This document shows positions 31,294 to 37,963 of a stretch of DNA of 37,963 bases, one piece after another. The DNA lies in assembly GCF_004349235.1 (NCBI RefSeq), contig NZ_SMKY01000059.1, positions 1-37,963 on the forward strand, written 5' to 3'. The first letter of the stretch is position 1, and each line of letters opens with the position of its first letter. The DNA is from Actinomadura darangshiensis (GTDB lineage Bacteria > Actinomycetota > Actinomycetes > Streptosporangiales > Streptosporangiaceae). The position numbers and the translations under genes were made by a program. Under the pieces are notes generated by a model that was given only the letters and a program-made list of their open reading frames with translations, made no database searches and was not told the origin of the DNA.

Positions 31294-31322
31294 ATGGTCA
31301 CACGCTGGGAACGTTCCGCCAA
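31294..31322 (-). promoter_or_regulatory. Candidate promoter of the DUF5988 gene
   Basis: On the minus strand TTGGCG (31322-31317) and GACCAT (31299-31294) are 17 bases apart, with the ATG six bases after the second box, as in a leaderless transcript. The -10 match is weak. Confidence 0.28.
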
Positions 31323-31347
31323 TGCCCGCCGGGGATCTATCGCCGTA

Positions 31348-32139
31348 TCACTGGGACTTCTGGTAGCTCCGGAACGAGTAGATCGCCAGCCCCACCGTGG
31401 CCGCGGTCAGCAGGAGGAGCCACCCGCCGTGCGAGGCGACCGTCCCCCAGCCGGGGTCGTCGTCGAGCGCCGCGCGGGCGGCGTCCAGGGCCCAGCTGAC
31501 CGGGTTGCCCGCCGCCACATGCCGGATCCAGGACGGCATCAGGTCCTTGGCCATGAACGCCGACGACAGGAACGTCAGCGGCAGCAGCAGCATCACGTTC
31601 AGGCCGATGATCGTGTTGCGGTCGCGCACCAGCAGCGCGAGCGTGTTCGACAGCGCGGCGAGGAAGACGCCGATCAGCACCGACGCGGCGACGAGCACCG
31701 CCGGCCCGGCGGGGCCGCCCGGGTAGTGCGCGCCCGCCGCCCAGCCCAGCAGGATGATCACCAGCGATTGGAACGCGGTGCCGAGCGCCTGCTCGACGAC
31801 GCCGGCGTTCGCGATCGCGCTGCGCCGCACCGGCGTGACGAGGAACCGGTTCAGGGTGCCGCGCTCGATCTCGTCCATGGTCGCCATGCCGGCGAAGGAG
31901 TTCAGCGACACCGCGTTCATGATCACGACGCCGGGCACGATGTAGTCCAGGTAGGACCGCGCGCCGAACCCGGGGATCTCGACGACCCTCTTGAACAGCT
32001 CGCCGAACAGGAACAGCCAGATCATCGGCTGCGCCAGCGTCATGACGAGGACGGCCGGGTTGCGCAGCAGCGCGGACAGCCGCCGATGGGTCATCCACCA
32101 GGTCCCGGTGACCAGGCTCCCGACGGGCAGGGCGGTCAT
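31348..32139 (-). CDS. ABC-2 type permease (DrrB-like)
   Basis: This 263-residue membrane protein has a short cytoplasmic N-terminus and six hydrophobic segments (about residues 30-48, 62-85, 108-132, 142-165, 171-192 and 232-250). It carries family features of ABC-2 permeases: RNPAVLVMTLAQPMIWLFLF, DEIERGTLNRFLVTPVRRSA and PLTFLSSAFMAKDLMPSWI, followed by NPVSWALDAAR. It is paired with a DrrA-like ATPase by an ATGA overlap, so the two form a drug or lipid exporter. The substrate is unknown. The nearby PadR-type regulator suggests induction by a toxic compound. Confidence 0.93.
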   Translation of the reverse strand: MTALPVGSLVTGTWWMTHRRLSALLRNPAVLVMTLAQPMIWLFLFGELFKRVVEIPGFGARSYLDYIVPGVVIMNAVSLNSFAGMATMDEIERGTLNRFLVTPVRRSAIANAGVVEQALGTAFQSLVIILLGWAAGAHYPGGPAGPAVLVAASVLIGVFLAALSNTLALLVRDRNTIIGLNVMLLLPLTFLSSAFMAKDLMPSWIRHVAAGNPVSWALDAARAALDDDPGWGTVASHGGWLLLLTAATVGLAIYSFRSYQKSQ

Positions 32140-33140
32140 CGGGCACCCCCGGCGGTGGCGGGCTCGGCCGGTCCGGCGGCGTCGGCGCCGTCGGCCTGGG
32201 CGAAGCGGCGGCCGGCGTAGCGCAGGTAGACGTCGTCCAGGGACGGCCGCGCGACGGTCGCGGCCGCGGCCGGGACGCCCGCCTGGTCGAGGGCGGCGAG
32301 GACGGCCGGCACGGCAGCCGCGCCGTCGTCGGCGCGGGTGCTGAGCCGCGTCCCGTCCAGGACGACCTCCCGGACGCCGGGCAAGCGGTCGAGCGCCTCG
32401 CGCACCGGGGCCTCGGGCGGCGCCTCCTGCCACTGCACGTGGACGGCGTCGCCGCGCAGCTCGCCCTTGAGGCCGTCGGGCGTGCCCTCCGCGACGACGC
32501 GGCCCCGGTCGACGATCGCCACCCGCCGCGCGAGCCGGTCGGCCTCGTCCAGGTAGTGGGTGGTCAGCAGGATCGCGAGGGCGTCGTCCCCGGCCAGCCG
32601 CGCGATCTCGGCCCACATCGACGCGCGGGCCTCCGGGTCGAGGCCGGTGGTGGGCTCGTCCAGGAACAGGACCTCCGGCCGGTGGACGAGGCCGAGTGCC
32701 ACGTCGAGCCGCCGCTGCATCCCGCCGGAGTAGGTCTTCACCTTCCTGGCCGCGGCGTCCTCCAGCCCGAACCGCGCGAGCAGCTCGGCCGCGCGACGCC
32801 GCACCTGCGCGCCGCCCATCCCGTAGAGGCGCCCTTGCAGGACGAGGTTGTCGCGCCCGCTGGCCTCCGGGTCGGCGCCGGACTTCTGCGACACCACGCC
32901 GATGACGCGGCGGACCCGGTCGGGCCTGCGCAGCACGTCGTGCCCGGCGACGGCCGCGGTGCCCGCGTCCGGCCGGATCAGCGTGGTGAGGATCTTGACG
33001 GTGGTGGACTTGCCCGCCCCGTTGGGGCCGAGCAGCCCGAGGATCTCGCCCTGCCCGACCGTGATGGACAAGCCGTCCAGGGCCCGGACGTCGCCGGGGT
33101 ACTTCTTCGTGAGGCCGGCGGCCTCGATGGCATGCGCCAT
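32136..33140 (-). CDS. ABC exporter ATP-binding protein (DrrA-like)
   Basis: This 334-residue ATPase has Walker [10 protein letters not shown] (residues 38-46), [20 protein letters not shown], signature [20 protein letters not shown], Walker [14 protein letters not shown] and the switch histidine in [13 protein letters not shown]. The C-terminal extension with [14 protein letters not shown] is typical of daunorubicin-resistance-type DrrA proteins. The ATG at 33140 has GGAGGAG upstream; the longer frame has no such site. It is followed, with a 4-base overlap, by the ABC-2 permease gene. The upstream PadR regulator is separated by a terminator-like hairpin, so it probably has its own promoter. 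Confidence 0.94.
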   Translation of the reverse strand: MAHAIEAAGLTKKYPGDVRALDGLSITVGQGEILGLLGPNGAGKSTTVKILTTLIRPDAGTAAVAGHDVLRRPDRVRRVIGVVSQKSGADPEASGRDNLVLQGRLYGMGGAQVRRRAAELLARFGLEDAAARKVKTYSGGMQRRLDVALGLVHRPEVLFLDEPTTGLDPEARASMWAEIARLAGDDALAILLTTHYLDEADRLARRVAIVDRGRVVAEGTPDGLKGELRGDAVHVQWQEAPPEAPVREALDRLPGVREVVLDGTRLSTRADDGAAAVPAVLAALDQAGVPAAAATVARPSLDDVYLRYAGRRFAQADGADAAGPAEPATAGGAR

Positions 33141-33242
33141 GGTCTCCTCCGCGAGGGGACGTGCGCGAAGGGCCCGATAGGCTGGTGACGCGTGCTCGCC
33201 GCCAGGGCCCGCTCCGCGCGGATTCTCGGTGGTGGGTTCTCC

Positions 33243-33278
33243 GGCCCGGCGGAGGTGTGGCCGCACCGCCGCCGGGCC
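33243..33278 (-). terminator. Hairpin after the PadR gene
   Basis: GGCCCGGCGG (33243-33252) and CCGCCGGGCC (33269-33278) form a perfect 10-bp stem, with an inner GGTG/CACC stem closing a 6-base loop. It begins 11 bases downstream of the PadR stop and has no T-run. It should reduce read-through from the regulator into the DrrA-like gene. Confidence 0.5.
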
Positions 33279-33289
33279 TTCACGTTTCG

Positions 33290-33934
33290 CTACTCCCCCG
33301 CGGCTCCCCTCTCCGCCAGCTCGGCGATCTCGGGCGGCATCTCACCGGTCTCGTGGAACGCCCGCCACAGGTCGAGGCCGGGCAGGGAGCCGTCCTCGAT
33401 CTCGGTGAGGAGGCCCCGCACCCACGCGGCCTCCGCGCGCCGCATCGCGAGGTCGTACTCGGCTTCGATCAGGAAGATGCGCGGCACCTCGGTCTCGGCC
33501 TCCAGGGCCGCTCCGTCGCCGGCGATCTGCCGTTCCATGGTCGTGAGCCGTCCGCGCAGCAGCGCCGCCGCCTCGTCCGGGCCGAGGGCGCCGAGGACGG
33601 AGAGGCCGGCCTCGAAGCGCGGCTGCTCGCGCTCGGGCACGCCGACCAGCTCCCGCACCCAGTCGGCCAGCTCCGCCATCCCCGCGTCGGTGATGCGGTA
33701 AACGGTCCGCTCGGGCCGCGCCCCTTCGCGGGCGCTGCCCTCGACCGCCAGGAACCCGTGCTTCTCCAGGTTGCCCACGACGGTGTAGAGCGACCCCCAC
33801 TTGATGTCCATGTCGCGGTCCTTGCCGCGCGCCCGCATCAGCGAGGCCATCTCGTACGGGTGCATCGGCCTGGCGGTGACCGTCGACAGCACGGCGAGGC
33901 CGAGCAGGTTGCCCACCTTGCGCCGCTTCGCCAT
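33290..33934 (-). CDS. PadR-family transcriptional regulator
   Basis: This 214-residue repressor has the PadR winged helix at its start (residues about 10-85): LGLAVLSTVTARPMHPYEMA, then KWGSLYTVVGNLEKHGFLAV and RTVYRITDAGMAELADWVREL. It is followed by a helical dimerisation/ligand region (about 100-200) longer than in minimal PadR proteins, i.e. the PadR-s1/VirK-like class. Such repressors often control adjacent ABC exporters and release DNA on binding the drug. The ATG at 33934 has GAGGAGAG upstream. An inverted repeat sits just before it at 33955-33972, suggesting autoregulation; no second copy is seen before the exporter genes. Confidence 0.92.
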   Translation of the reverse strand: MAKRRKVGNLLGLAVLSTVTARPMHPYEMASLMRARGKDRDMDIKWGSLYTVVGNLEKHGFLAVEGSAREGARPERTVYRITDAGMAELADWVRELVGVPEREQPRFEAGLSVLGALGPDEAAALLRGRLTTMERQIAGDGAALEAETEVPRIFLIEAEYDLAMRRAEAAWVRGLLTEIEDGSLPGLDLWRAFHETGEMPPEIAELAERGAAGE

Positions 33935-33954
33935 GTCACTCTCCTCGTGCGCGA

Positions 33955-33972
33955 ATACTCGTAGGCGAGTAT
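33955..33972. promoter_or_regulatory. Inverted repeat ATACTCG-N4-CGAGTAT, probable PadR operator
   Basis: ATACTCG (33955-33961) and CGAGTAT (33966-33972) are perfect mirror arms around TAGG, 20 bases upstream of the PadR start. PadR proteins are known to bind such short AT-containing palindromes near their own promoter. The site lies where the regulator's -10 box would be expected. Confidence 0.55.
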
Positions 33973-34035
33973 CACAGATGCGCTCGCGTCCGTCCACCCC
34001 GATCGACGGGGGCGCGAGGCGGGTAGAGATCAGGC

Positions 34036-34932
34036 GTGGACTTCTCCAGCGCGGCGGACGAGCTCTACGGCGTCCTGCCGGCCGAGTTCGTGGCGACGCG
34101 GAAGCGGCTGGCCCAGGAGGCGAAGGCCGCGGGCGACGCGGCGCTAGCGAAGCGGATCGGGGCACTGCGCCGCCCGACGCTGTCGGCATGGGCGGTGAAC
34201 CTCCTGTCCCGCTCGGCCGCCGGCGACCTCGGGGACCTGCTGGACATCGGCGACGAGATCCGCGCGGCATGGGGCTCCGGCCGCGGCCTCGGCGACCTTG
34301 AGAGGCGCCGGGCCGCGCTCGTCGGTGCGCTCGTGCGCACGACCGGCGACCTCGCGGCCGAGGCCGGCAATCCGCTGCGGGAGCAGGCCGTACGCGAGGT
34401 GGAGGACACTCTCCAGGCGGCGACCGTGGACGCCGGCATCGCCGGCGAGGTGCGCGAAGGACGGTTGCCGCAACCGCGCAGCCACACGGGTTTCGTGCCC
34501 GCCGGCTTCCCGATGGCGCCCGCGAACGGGCGGCAGCGCGAGGAGGCGCCCGCCGAGGAGAAGAAGAAGGGCCCCCCGGAGAAGGAGCCGGCGAAGGAGC
34601 CCGAGCGGGCGAGGTCGAACGTCACCCGGACGAGCGCGGCCAGGGCCAAGCGGGCGGAGACGCTCGGCAGGCGCGCCGGCCAGGCCGAGCGGAAGCTGGC
34701 CGAGCGCGAGGAACGCGCGGCGGAGGCCGGACGCGAGGCCGAGGAGGCGTCGGCCGAGGTGGGCCGGCTCCGCCGCGAGCTGGACCGGGCGGTCGCCGAG
34801 CGGGACGCCGCGGCCAGGCGGGCGGAGCGCGCCGAGCAGAACCGCGCCCGTGCGGAGGAGGCGGCGCGCGAGGCCCGCAGGGCGGCCGCCGAGGCCCGCC
34901 GCGCCGCCGACCGCGACGCGGACCACGGCTGA
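34036..34932 (+). CDS. Hypothetical protein with C-terminal charged coiled coil
   Basis: I do not recognise a characterised family. The 298-residue product has a conserved-looking helical N-terminal part (residues 1-140; ADELYGVLPAEFVATRKRLA, RIGALRRPTLSAWAVNLLSR). A Lys/Glu/Pro-rich linker (about 165-195) follows, then an Arg/Ala/Glu-rich coiled coil (about 200-295). No signal peptide or membrane segment is present. The start is GTG with no ribosome site; TAGAGA lies six bases before it, so it may be leaderless. Similar proteins occur in many actinomycetes. It is a single-gene unit divergent from the PadR gene. Confidence 0.75.
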   Translation: MDFSSAADELYGVLPAEFVATRKRLAQEAKAAGDAALAKRIGALRRPTLSAWAVNLLSRSAAGDLGDLLDIGDEIRAAWGSGRGLGDLERRRAALVGALVRTTGDLAAEAGNPLREQAVREVEDTLQAATVDAGIAGEVREGRLPQPRSHTGFVPAGFPMAPANGRQREEAPAEEKKKGPPEKEPAKEPERARSNVTRTSAARAKRAETLGRRAGQAERKLAEREERAAEAGREAEEASAEVGRLRRELDRAVAERDAAARRAERAEQNRARAEEAAREARRAAAEARRAADRDADHG

Positions 34933-34939
34933 CCCGGCG

Positions 34940-34958
34940 ACCGGGGCCGCGGGCCGGT
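34940..34958 (+). terminator. Possible terminator after the coiled-coil gene
   Basis: ACCGG and CCGGT arms with an inner GCC/GGC pairing form a short hairpin 8 bases after the stop. It is followed by GGTGAATGGGATTTT, so a weak T-rich tail lies some distance away. The stem is short and bulged. Confidence 0.3.
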
Positions 34959-35026
34959 GGTGAATGGGATTTTCGGGATGAAGTAGGTTCGTTCCGAACG
35001 TGATTCGACAATCGAGGGGGCGCGCG

Positions 35027-36064
35027 GTGACGGCACCGGTCGTGGAGCAGCCGACTGATTGGACCGAGCCGGGCGCTCACCAGGTGGCGCCCGGGGTGCA
35101 CCGGATCCCGCTGGCGCTGCCGATCCCGTCGCTGCACGCCGTCAACGTGTACGTGATCGAGGACGCCGAGGGCCTCGTCCTCGTGGACTCGGGCTGGGCC
35201 ATGCCCGACACGCGCACGGCGATGGAGAGCGCCATCCGCACGCTCGGCCACCGGCTGGAGGACGTGTCGCAGTTCCTGGTCACGCACGCTCACTGGGACC
35301 ACTACTCGCAGGCCCTGTCGCTGCGCGAGTCGTTCGGGACGAGGGTGCGGATCGGGCGCGGCGAGCGGCCGTCGATCGAGGCGTTCGACGCCAAGCGGGG
35401 GATGCACCCCCGGCAGGTCGAGCTGCTGCGCCGGTGCGGCGCGGACGAGCTGGCCGACGAGATCGCGGGCCGGCCCGTGGACCGTTCCGAGCGGGACCTC
35501 CCGCACAACGCGCCGGACGCCTGGCTGGACGACGGCCAGCGCGTCGACCTCGCCGCGCGGGGCCTGGACGTGTTCGCCACGCCGGGCCACACGCGCGGCC
35601 ACATCGTCCTGCGGGACGCCGGCGCCGGGCTGCTGTTCGCGGGCGACCACATCCTGCCGCACATCACGCCGTCGATCGGTCTGGAGACCGAGCCGGAGCC
35701 CAAGCCGCTGCGCAGCTACCTGGAGTCGCTGCGCATCGTCCGCGACATGCCGGACACGCTGCTGCTGCCCGCGCACGGTCCCGTGCGGCCGAGCGTGCAC
35801 ACCCGGATCGACGAGCTGCTGGAGCATCACGCCGAGCGCCTGGACGCCGCCGCGGCGCAGGTGCGGGCCGGACACGGCACGGCGTTCGAGGCCGCCGCCG
35901 CCATGACGTGGACGCGACGCAGGCGCACGCTCGACGACCTGGACGCGTTCAGCCGGATGCTGGCCGTCCTGGAGATCGAGGCGCACCTGGACGTCCTCGC
36001 CGACCGGGGCGTCCTGGACGCCCACGACGAGGACGGCGTCCGCCGCTACGCCGCACGCCGCTGA
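35027..36064 (+). CDS. Metallo-beta-lactamase-fold hydrolase
   Basis: This 345-residue protein is of the MBL fold. The zinc-binding motif THAHWDHYS (about residues 85-93) follows LVLVDSGWAM. The later ligands are in TPGHTRGHIVLRD (histidine) and LLFAGDHILPHITPSIG (aspartate), and the last histidine is in LLLPAHGPV. The C-terminal region (about 255-345) is a small helical domain common in actinobacterial members; the substrate is unknown and could be a thioester or lactone. I chose the GTG at 35027 because GAGGGGG lies 6 bases upstream; a GTG at 35000 is in frame but has no site. It is followed by a separate PPOX gene. Confidence 0.9.
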   Translation: MTAPVVEQPTDWTEPGAHQVAPGVHRIPLALPIPSLHAVNVYVIEDAEGLVLVDSGWAMPDTRTAMESAIRTLGHRLEDVSQFLVTHAHWDHYSQALSLRESFGTRVRIGRGERPSIEAFDAKRGMHPRQVELLRRCGADELADEIAGRPVDRSERDLPHNAPDAWLDDGQRVDLAARGLDVFATPGHTRGHIVLRDAGAGLLFAGDHILPHITPSIGLETEPEPKPLRSYLESLRIVRDMPDTLLLPAHGPVRPSVHTRIDELLEHHAERLDAAAAQVRAGHGTAFEAAAAMTWTRRRRTLDDLDAFSRMLAVLEIEAHLDVLADRGVLDAHDEDGVRRYAARR

Positions 36065-36101
36065 CGGCCCCCTGCCGCCGGGCGGCCGGATCCGTCCGGG
36101 T

Positions 36102-36107
36102 TACGCT
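36102..36107 (+). promoter_or_regulatory. Candidate -10 box of the PPOX flavoprotein gene
   Basis: TACGCT matches TANNNT and would give a start near 36114, about 27 bases before the ATG at 36141, with GGAAGGAG as the ribosome site. No clear -35 box is seen. A short GCCGCC/GGCGGC hairpin just upstream could end the previous gene. Confidence 0.3.
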
Positions 36108-36140
36108 GATCTCCGGTTTCCCCCGGCGGAAGGAGCGGCG

Positions 36141-36779
36141 ATGACGGTCGCCCCCGAGTTCACTGCGATCACGTCCGCGGAGGAGCTGCGCGAGCTGCTC
36201 GGCGCGCCGATGCAGCGGGCGATCGACAAGGAGCGCGTCACGCTGCACCCCTGGGACCGCGAGTGGCTCGCCAGGTCCCCGTTCTGCCTGATCTCCACCA
36301 GCGACGCCGCGGGCAACTGCGACGTCTCCCCCAAGGGCGACCCGCCCGGGTTCGCGCACGTCATCGACGACACGACGATCGCCATCCCGGACCGTCCGGG
36401 CAACCGCCGCGCGGACGGGTTCGTGAACGTGCTGGGCAACCCGCACGTGGGGCTGATCTTCCTCGTGCCGGGGCGCGCCGAGACGCTGCGGATCAACGGC
36501 CGGGCCACGCTGGTCCGGAACGCGCCGTTCTTCGGCGAGATGGTCGTCAAGGGGCACCGGCCGGCGCTCGCGCTGATCGTGGAGATCGAGCAGATCTTCT
36601 TCCACTGCGCGAAGGCGCTCATGCGCTCGAAGCTGTGGAAGCCCGAGTCCTGGGAGCCGGACGCGCTGCCCTCGCACGCCCGGATCGTCAAGGACGTCCA
36701 GTACACGGCCGAGTCCCTCGAACAGCTCGAAGAGCACTACACCGAGGCGAACTACACGAAGAAGCTCTACGGCGGCTGA
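36141..36779 (+). CDS. FMN-dependent PPOX-type flavoprotein (pyridoxamine 5'-phosphate oxidase family)
   Basis: This 212-residue protein has the split-barrel flavin fold of the PPOX superfamily, MSMEG_1061/DR_2398-like subgroup. Characteristic blocks are CLISTSDAAGNCDVSPKGDP (about residues 49-68), IAIPDRPGNRRADGFVNVLG, VGLIFLVPGRAETLRINGRA and EQIFFHCAKALMRSKLW (the FMN-contact end). The DVSPKGD and GNRRADGF motifs fit flavin binding. Its reaction is not established; relatives bind FMN or deazaflavin. The ATG has GGAAGGAG six bases upstream. Confidence 0.92.
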   Translation: MTVAPEFTAITSAEELRELLGAPMQRAIDKERVTLHPWDREWLARSPFCLISTSDAAGNCDVSPKGDPPGFAHVIDDTTIAIPDRPGNRRADGFVNVLGNPHVGLIFLVPGRAETLRINGRATLVRNAPFFGEMVVKGHRPALALIVEIEQIFFHCAKALMRSKLWKPESWEPDALPSHARIVKDVQYTAESLEQLEEHYTEANYTKKLYGG

Positions 36780-36780
36780 A

Positions 36781-36822
36781 ACGCGCGGCGGCCGACCCAG
36801 CGGGACCGGCCGCCGCACGCGT
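36781..36822. terminator. Bidirectional hairpin between convergent genes
   Basis: CGGCGGCCG (36786-36794) pairs with CGGCCGCCG (36807-36815), extended by ACGCG with CGCGT across a small bulge, and CCC/GGG closes the loop. It lies between the stops of the PPOX gene (36779) and the secreted-protein gene (36828), so it can end transcription from both sides. Confidence 0.6.
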
Positions 36823-36827
36823 GAATC

Positions 36828-37963
36828 TCAGCAGGCGGGGGCTTCGGACGCGGCGTCGAGGTAGGCGTCGGGGACGTAGTGCCCGGGGCCGATCCGGTCC
36901 CAGACGTCGCTCGTACCGTAGGTGCCGGTGACCTTGCCGCCGCGTACCCGGCACTCGACGGCGACGGTCGCGTGGTCGGCGGCGAGGCCCCTGGCGGCGG
37001 ACGAGGCGTCGGCCGCCGAGCGCACGGTGACGGGGGCGCCCGCCGTGCGGACGGTGCCCTTGGCGGCAGCGCCGGCCCACAGGTAGGTGACGTTCACCCA
37101 CGAGTTGTCGGTCAGCTGGAGGCCGTCCCAGAACGTCCCGTCGGCGAGGTCGATGCCGGCCGGGTTGGCTACGGCGCGGCCGAACTCGTCGTGGCCGCCG
37201 TTGTAGCCGTCCTGGTAGGCGGCCTGCGCCTCCGGCCGCCCCTGCGGGAGGTCCTGCCACATCTCGCGGGTGCCGGACGGGTTCCAGTAGTCGTCGTGGG
37301 TGTTCCACGGGCCGACGTCCCAGACGGGCGCGTACTCGCAGAGGCTTCCGCTCTCGGTGCACACCTTCACCGAGTAGTCGTCGCTGTTGTTCGGGGACAG
37401 CCCGCGCCGGGACGGCAGCGCCACGAAGTGGTCCCGGGTGGTGATGACGTGGCCGTTCGCGGTCGTCCCGCCGACGAGTCCCTCGCGGGTCGCGAACACC
37501 CGGTAGGTGGCGGCCGCCTTCGCCGTCCCGCGCGGGGCCGGGACGCGGTCGGCGGTGAGTTCCACGGCGGAGACGGCGGGCGCCGGCGCCCCGGCCTTCT
37601 CGGTGAGGACGACCCGGACCTGGATCCGCTGGGACGCGGACGGCAGCGCCGCCCCGGCCGGATACCACTCCGTCCAGGCGCCGGCGGCCTGCGCCCGCAC
37701 GTCCACGGCGACCGACCCGCCTCCGGTGACGCGCGCCCTCACCCGGTTGGCGGGCTCGGCGAGGTCCTTCGGCGCGAGCAGCAGCTGGCCCGCCGCCTCG
37801 GCCGAGCGCAGCGAGGCGGGGCCGCCGCGCGCGGAGCCGAGCCGCAGGGCCCGGCCGTCGTGGCGGACGTTGACGTCGTCGGAGCCGATCGAGGCGAGGT
37901 CCGGCGACCACCGGGCGCCGGAGGCGGCGGTCTCGGCGGGGGCAGCGCTGGCGGGGGCGGCGC
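36828..37963 (-). CDS. Secreted hypothetical protein, 5' end beyond the window
   Basis: The frame is open from the stop at 36828 to the window edge, 378 codons, so the start is outside. The visible N-terminus is Ala/Pro-rich (AAPASAAPAETAASG), like the region just after a signal peptide. Residues about 35-170 look like a beta-rich module. The C-terminal half contains GHVITTRDHFVALPSRRGL, CEYAPVWDVGPWNTHDDYW and DLQLTDNSW-like sequence (GLQLTDNSWVNVTYLW), with cysteines that may pair. The DVGPW segment recalls RlpA/expansin-type double-psi barrels, so a cell-wall role is possible but unproven. An in-frame GTG at 37742 is an unlikely start because similar sequence continues upstream. It is convergent with the PPOX gene. 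Confidence 0.75.
   Translation of the reverse strand, partial: AAPASAAPAETAASGARWSPDLASIGSDDVNVRHDGRALRLGSARGGPASLRSAEAAGQLLLAPKDLAEPANRVRARVTGGGSVAVDVRAQAAGAWTEWYPAGAALPSASQRIQVRVVLTEKAGAPAPAVSAVELTADRVPAPRGTAKAAATYRVFATREGLVGGTTANGHVITTRDHFVALPSRRGLSPNNSDDYSVKVCTESGSLCEYAPVWDVGPWNTHDDYWNPSGTREMWQDLPQGRPEAQAAYQDGYNGGHDEFGRAVANPAGIDLADGTFWDGLQLTDNSWVNVTYLWAGAAAKGTVRTAGAPVTVRSAADASSAARGLAADHATVAVECRVRGGKVTGTYGTSDVWDRIGPGHYVPDAYLDAASEAPAC

Noticed and set aside
1..37963. tRNA, rRNA, CRISPR arrays, insertion sequences, prophage genes
   Set aside because: I found no cloverleaf-like segments, evenly spaced repeats, transposase or integrase motifs. Composition is uniform, with no sign of a recent insertion.

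Overview
The window is very GC-rich, with dense, tightly packed genes, many GTG starts and 1-4 base start/stop overlaps. Its gene families (SpoIIE-type phosphatases, RsbT-like kinases, DUF4253, DUF5988, PadR/DrrAB, MocR) are typical of a filamentous or soil actinomycete of the Streptomyces/Actinomadura kind. The genus cannot be fixed from the sequence alone. I see no tRNA, rRNA, CRISPR array, transposase or phage gene, and no stretch longer than about 210 bases without a gene.

Layout. (1) 99-4500, minus strand: a translationally coupled five-gene operon with a cytoplasmic binding-protein-like protein, a nitrilase-superfamily amidohydrolase, a lipoprotein solute receptor, an amino-acid-type permease and its ATPase. 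It is transcribed away from a MocR-type (GntR plus aminotransferase fold) regulator at 4632-5966. The 131-base divergent region holds two TTGT/ACAA inverted repeats that overlap the likely promoters. (2) 5963-8249, minus: histidine kinase, NarL-type response regulator and Nudix hydrolase, overlapping one another. They are divergent from an ABC exporter (ATPase, FtsX-type permease, 56-residue membrane protein; 8422-11761). A perfect 19+2+19 palindrome lies exactly midway between the two candidate -10 boxes. (3) 11873-12712: a DUF4253 protein.

(4) 12909-18889, plus: the most notable locus, a six-gene coupled operon: RsbR-like, RsbS-like, RsbT-like, a GHKL-plus-PP2C fusion, a hybrid histidine kinase with a degenerate RsbT-like N-terminus, and a receiver-GAF-PP2C phosphatase. 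It looks like a stressosome core wired to a phosphorelay, with no sigma factor in the window. Flanking it are a probably leaderless membrane-anchored gene with a peptidase-like end (18927-20093) and a convergent PAS/GAF-PP2C-HATPase phosphatase (20101-22101).

(5) 22161-23885, minus: an NmrA-like NAD(P)-binding protein and a spermidine-synthase-like methyltransferase-fold protein. (6) 23929-29511, minus: a complete oligopeptide ABC importer (receptor, two permeases, two ATPases), divergent from an M20 metallopeptidase (29720-31078), so peptide uptake and cleavage sit together. (7) 31075-34036: a DUF5988 protein, a DrrAB-type exporter and its PadR regulator with an operator-like repeat. (8) 34036-end: a coiled-coil protein, a metallo-beta-lactamase-fold hydrolase, a PPOX-type flavoprotein and a secreted protein whose 5' end runs off the window.

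Promoters, operators and terminators below were read by eye and are predictions. All enzyme functions are inferred from recognisable family motifs, without database searches.
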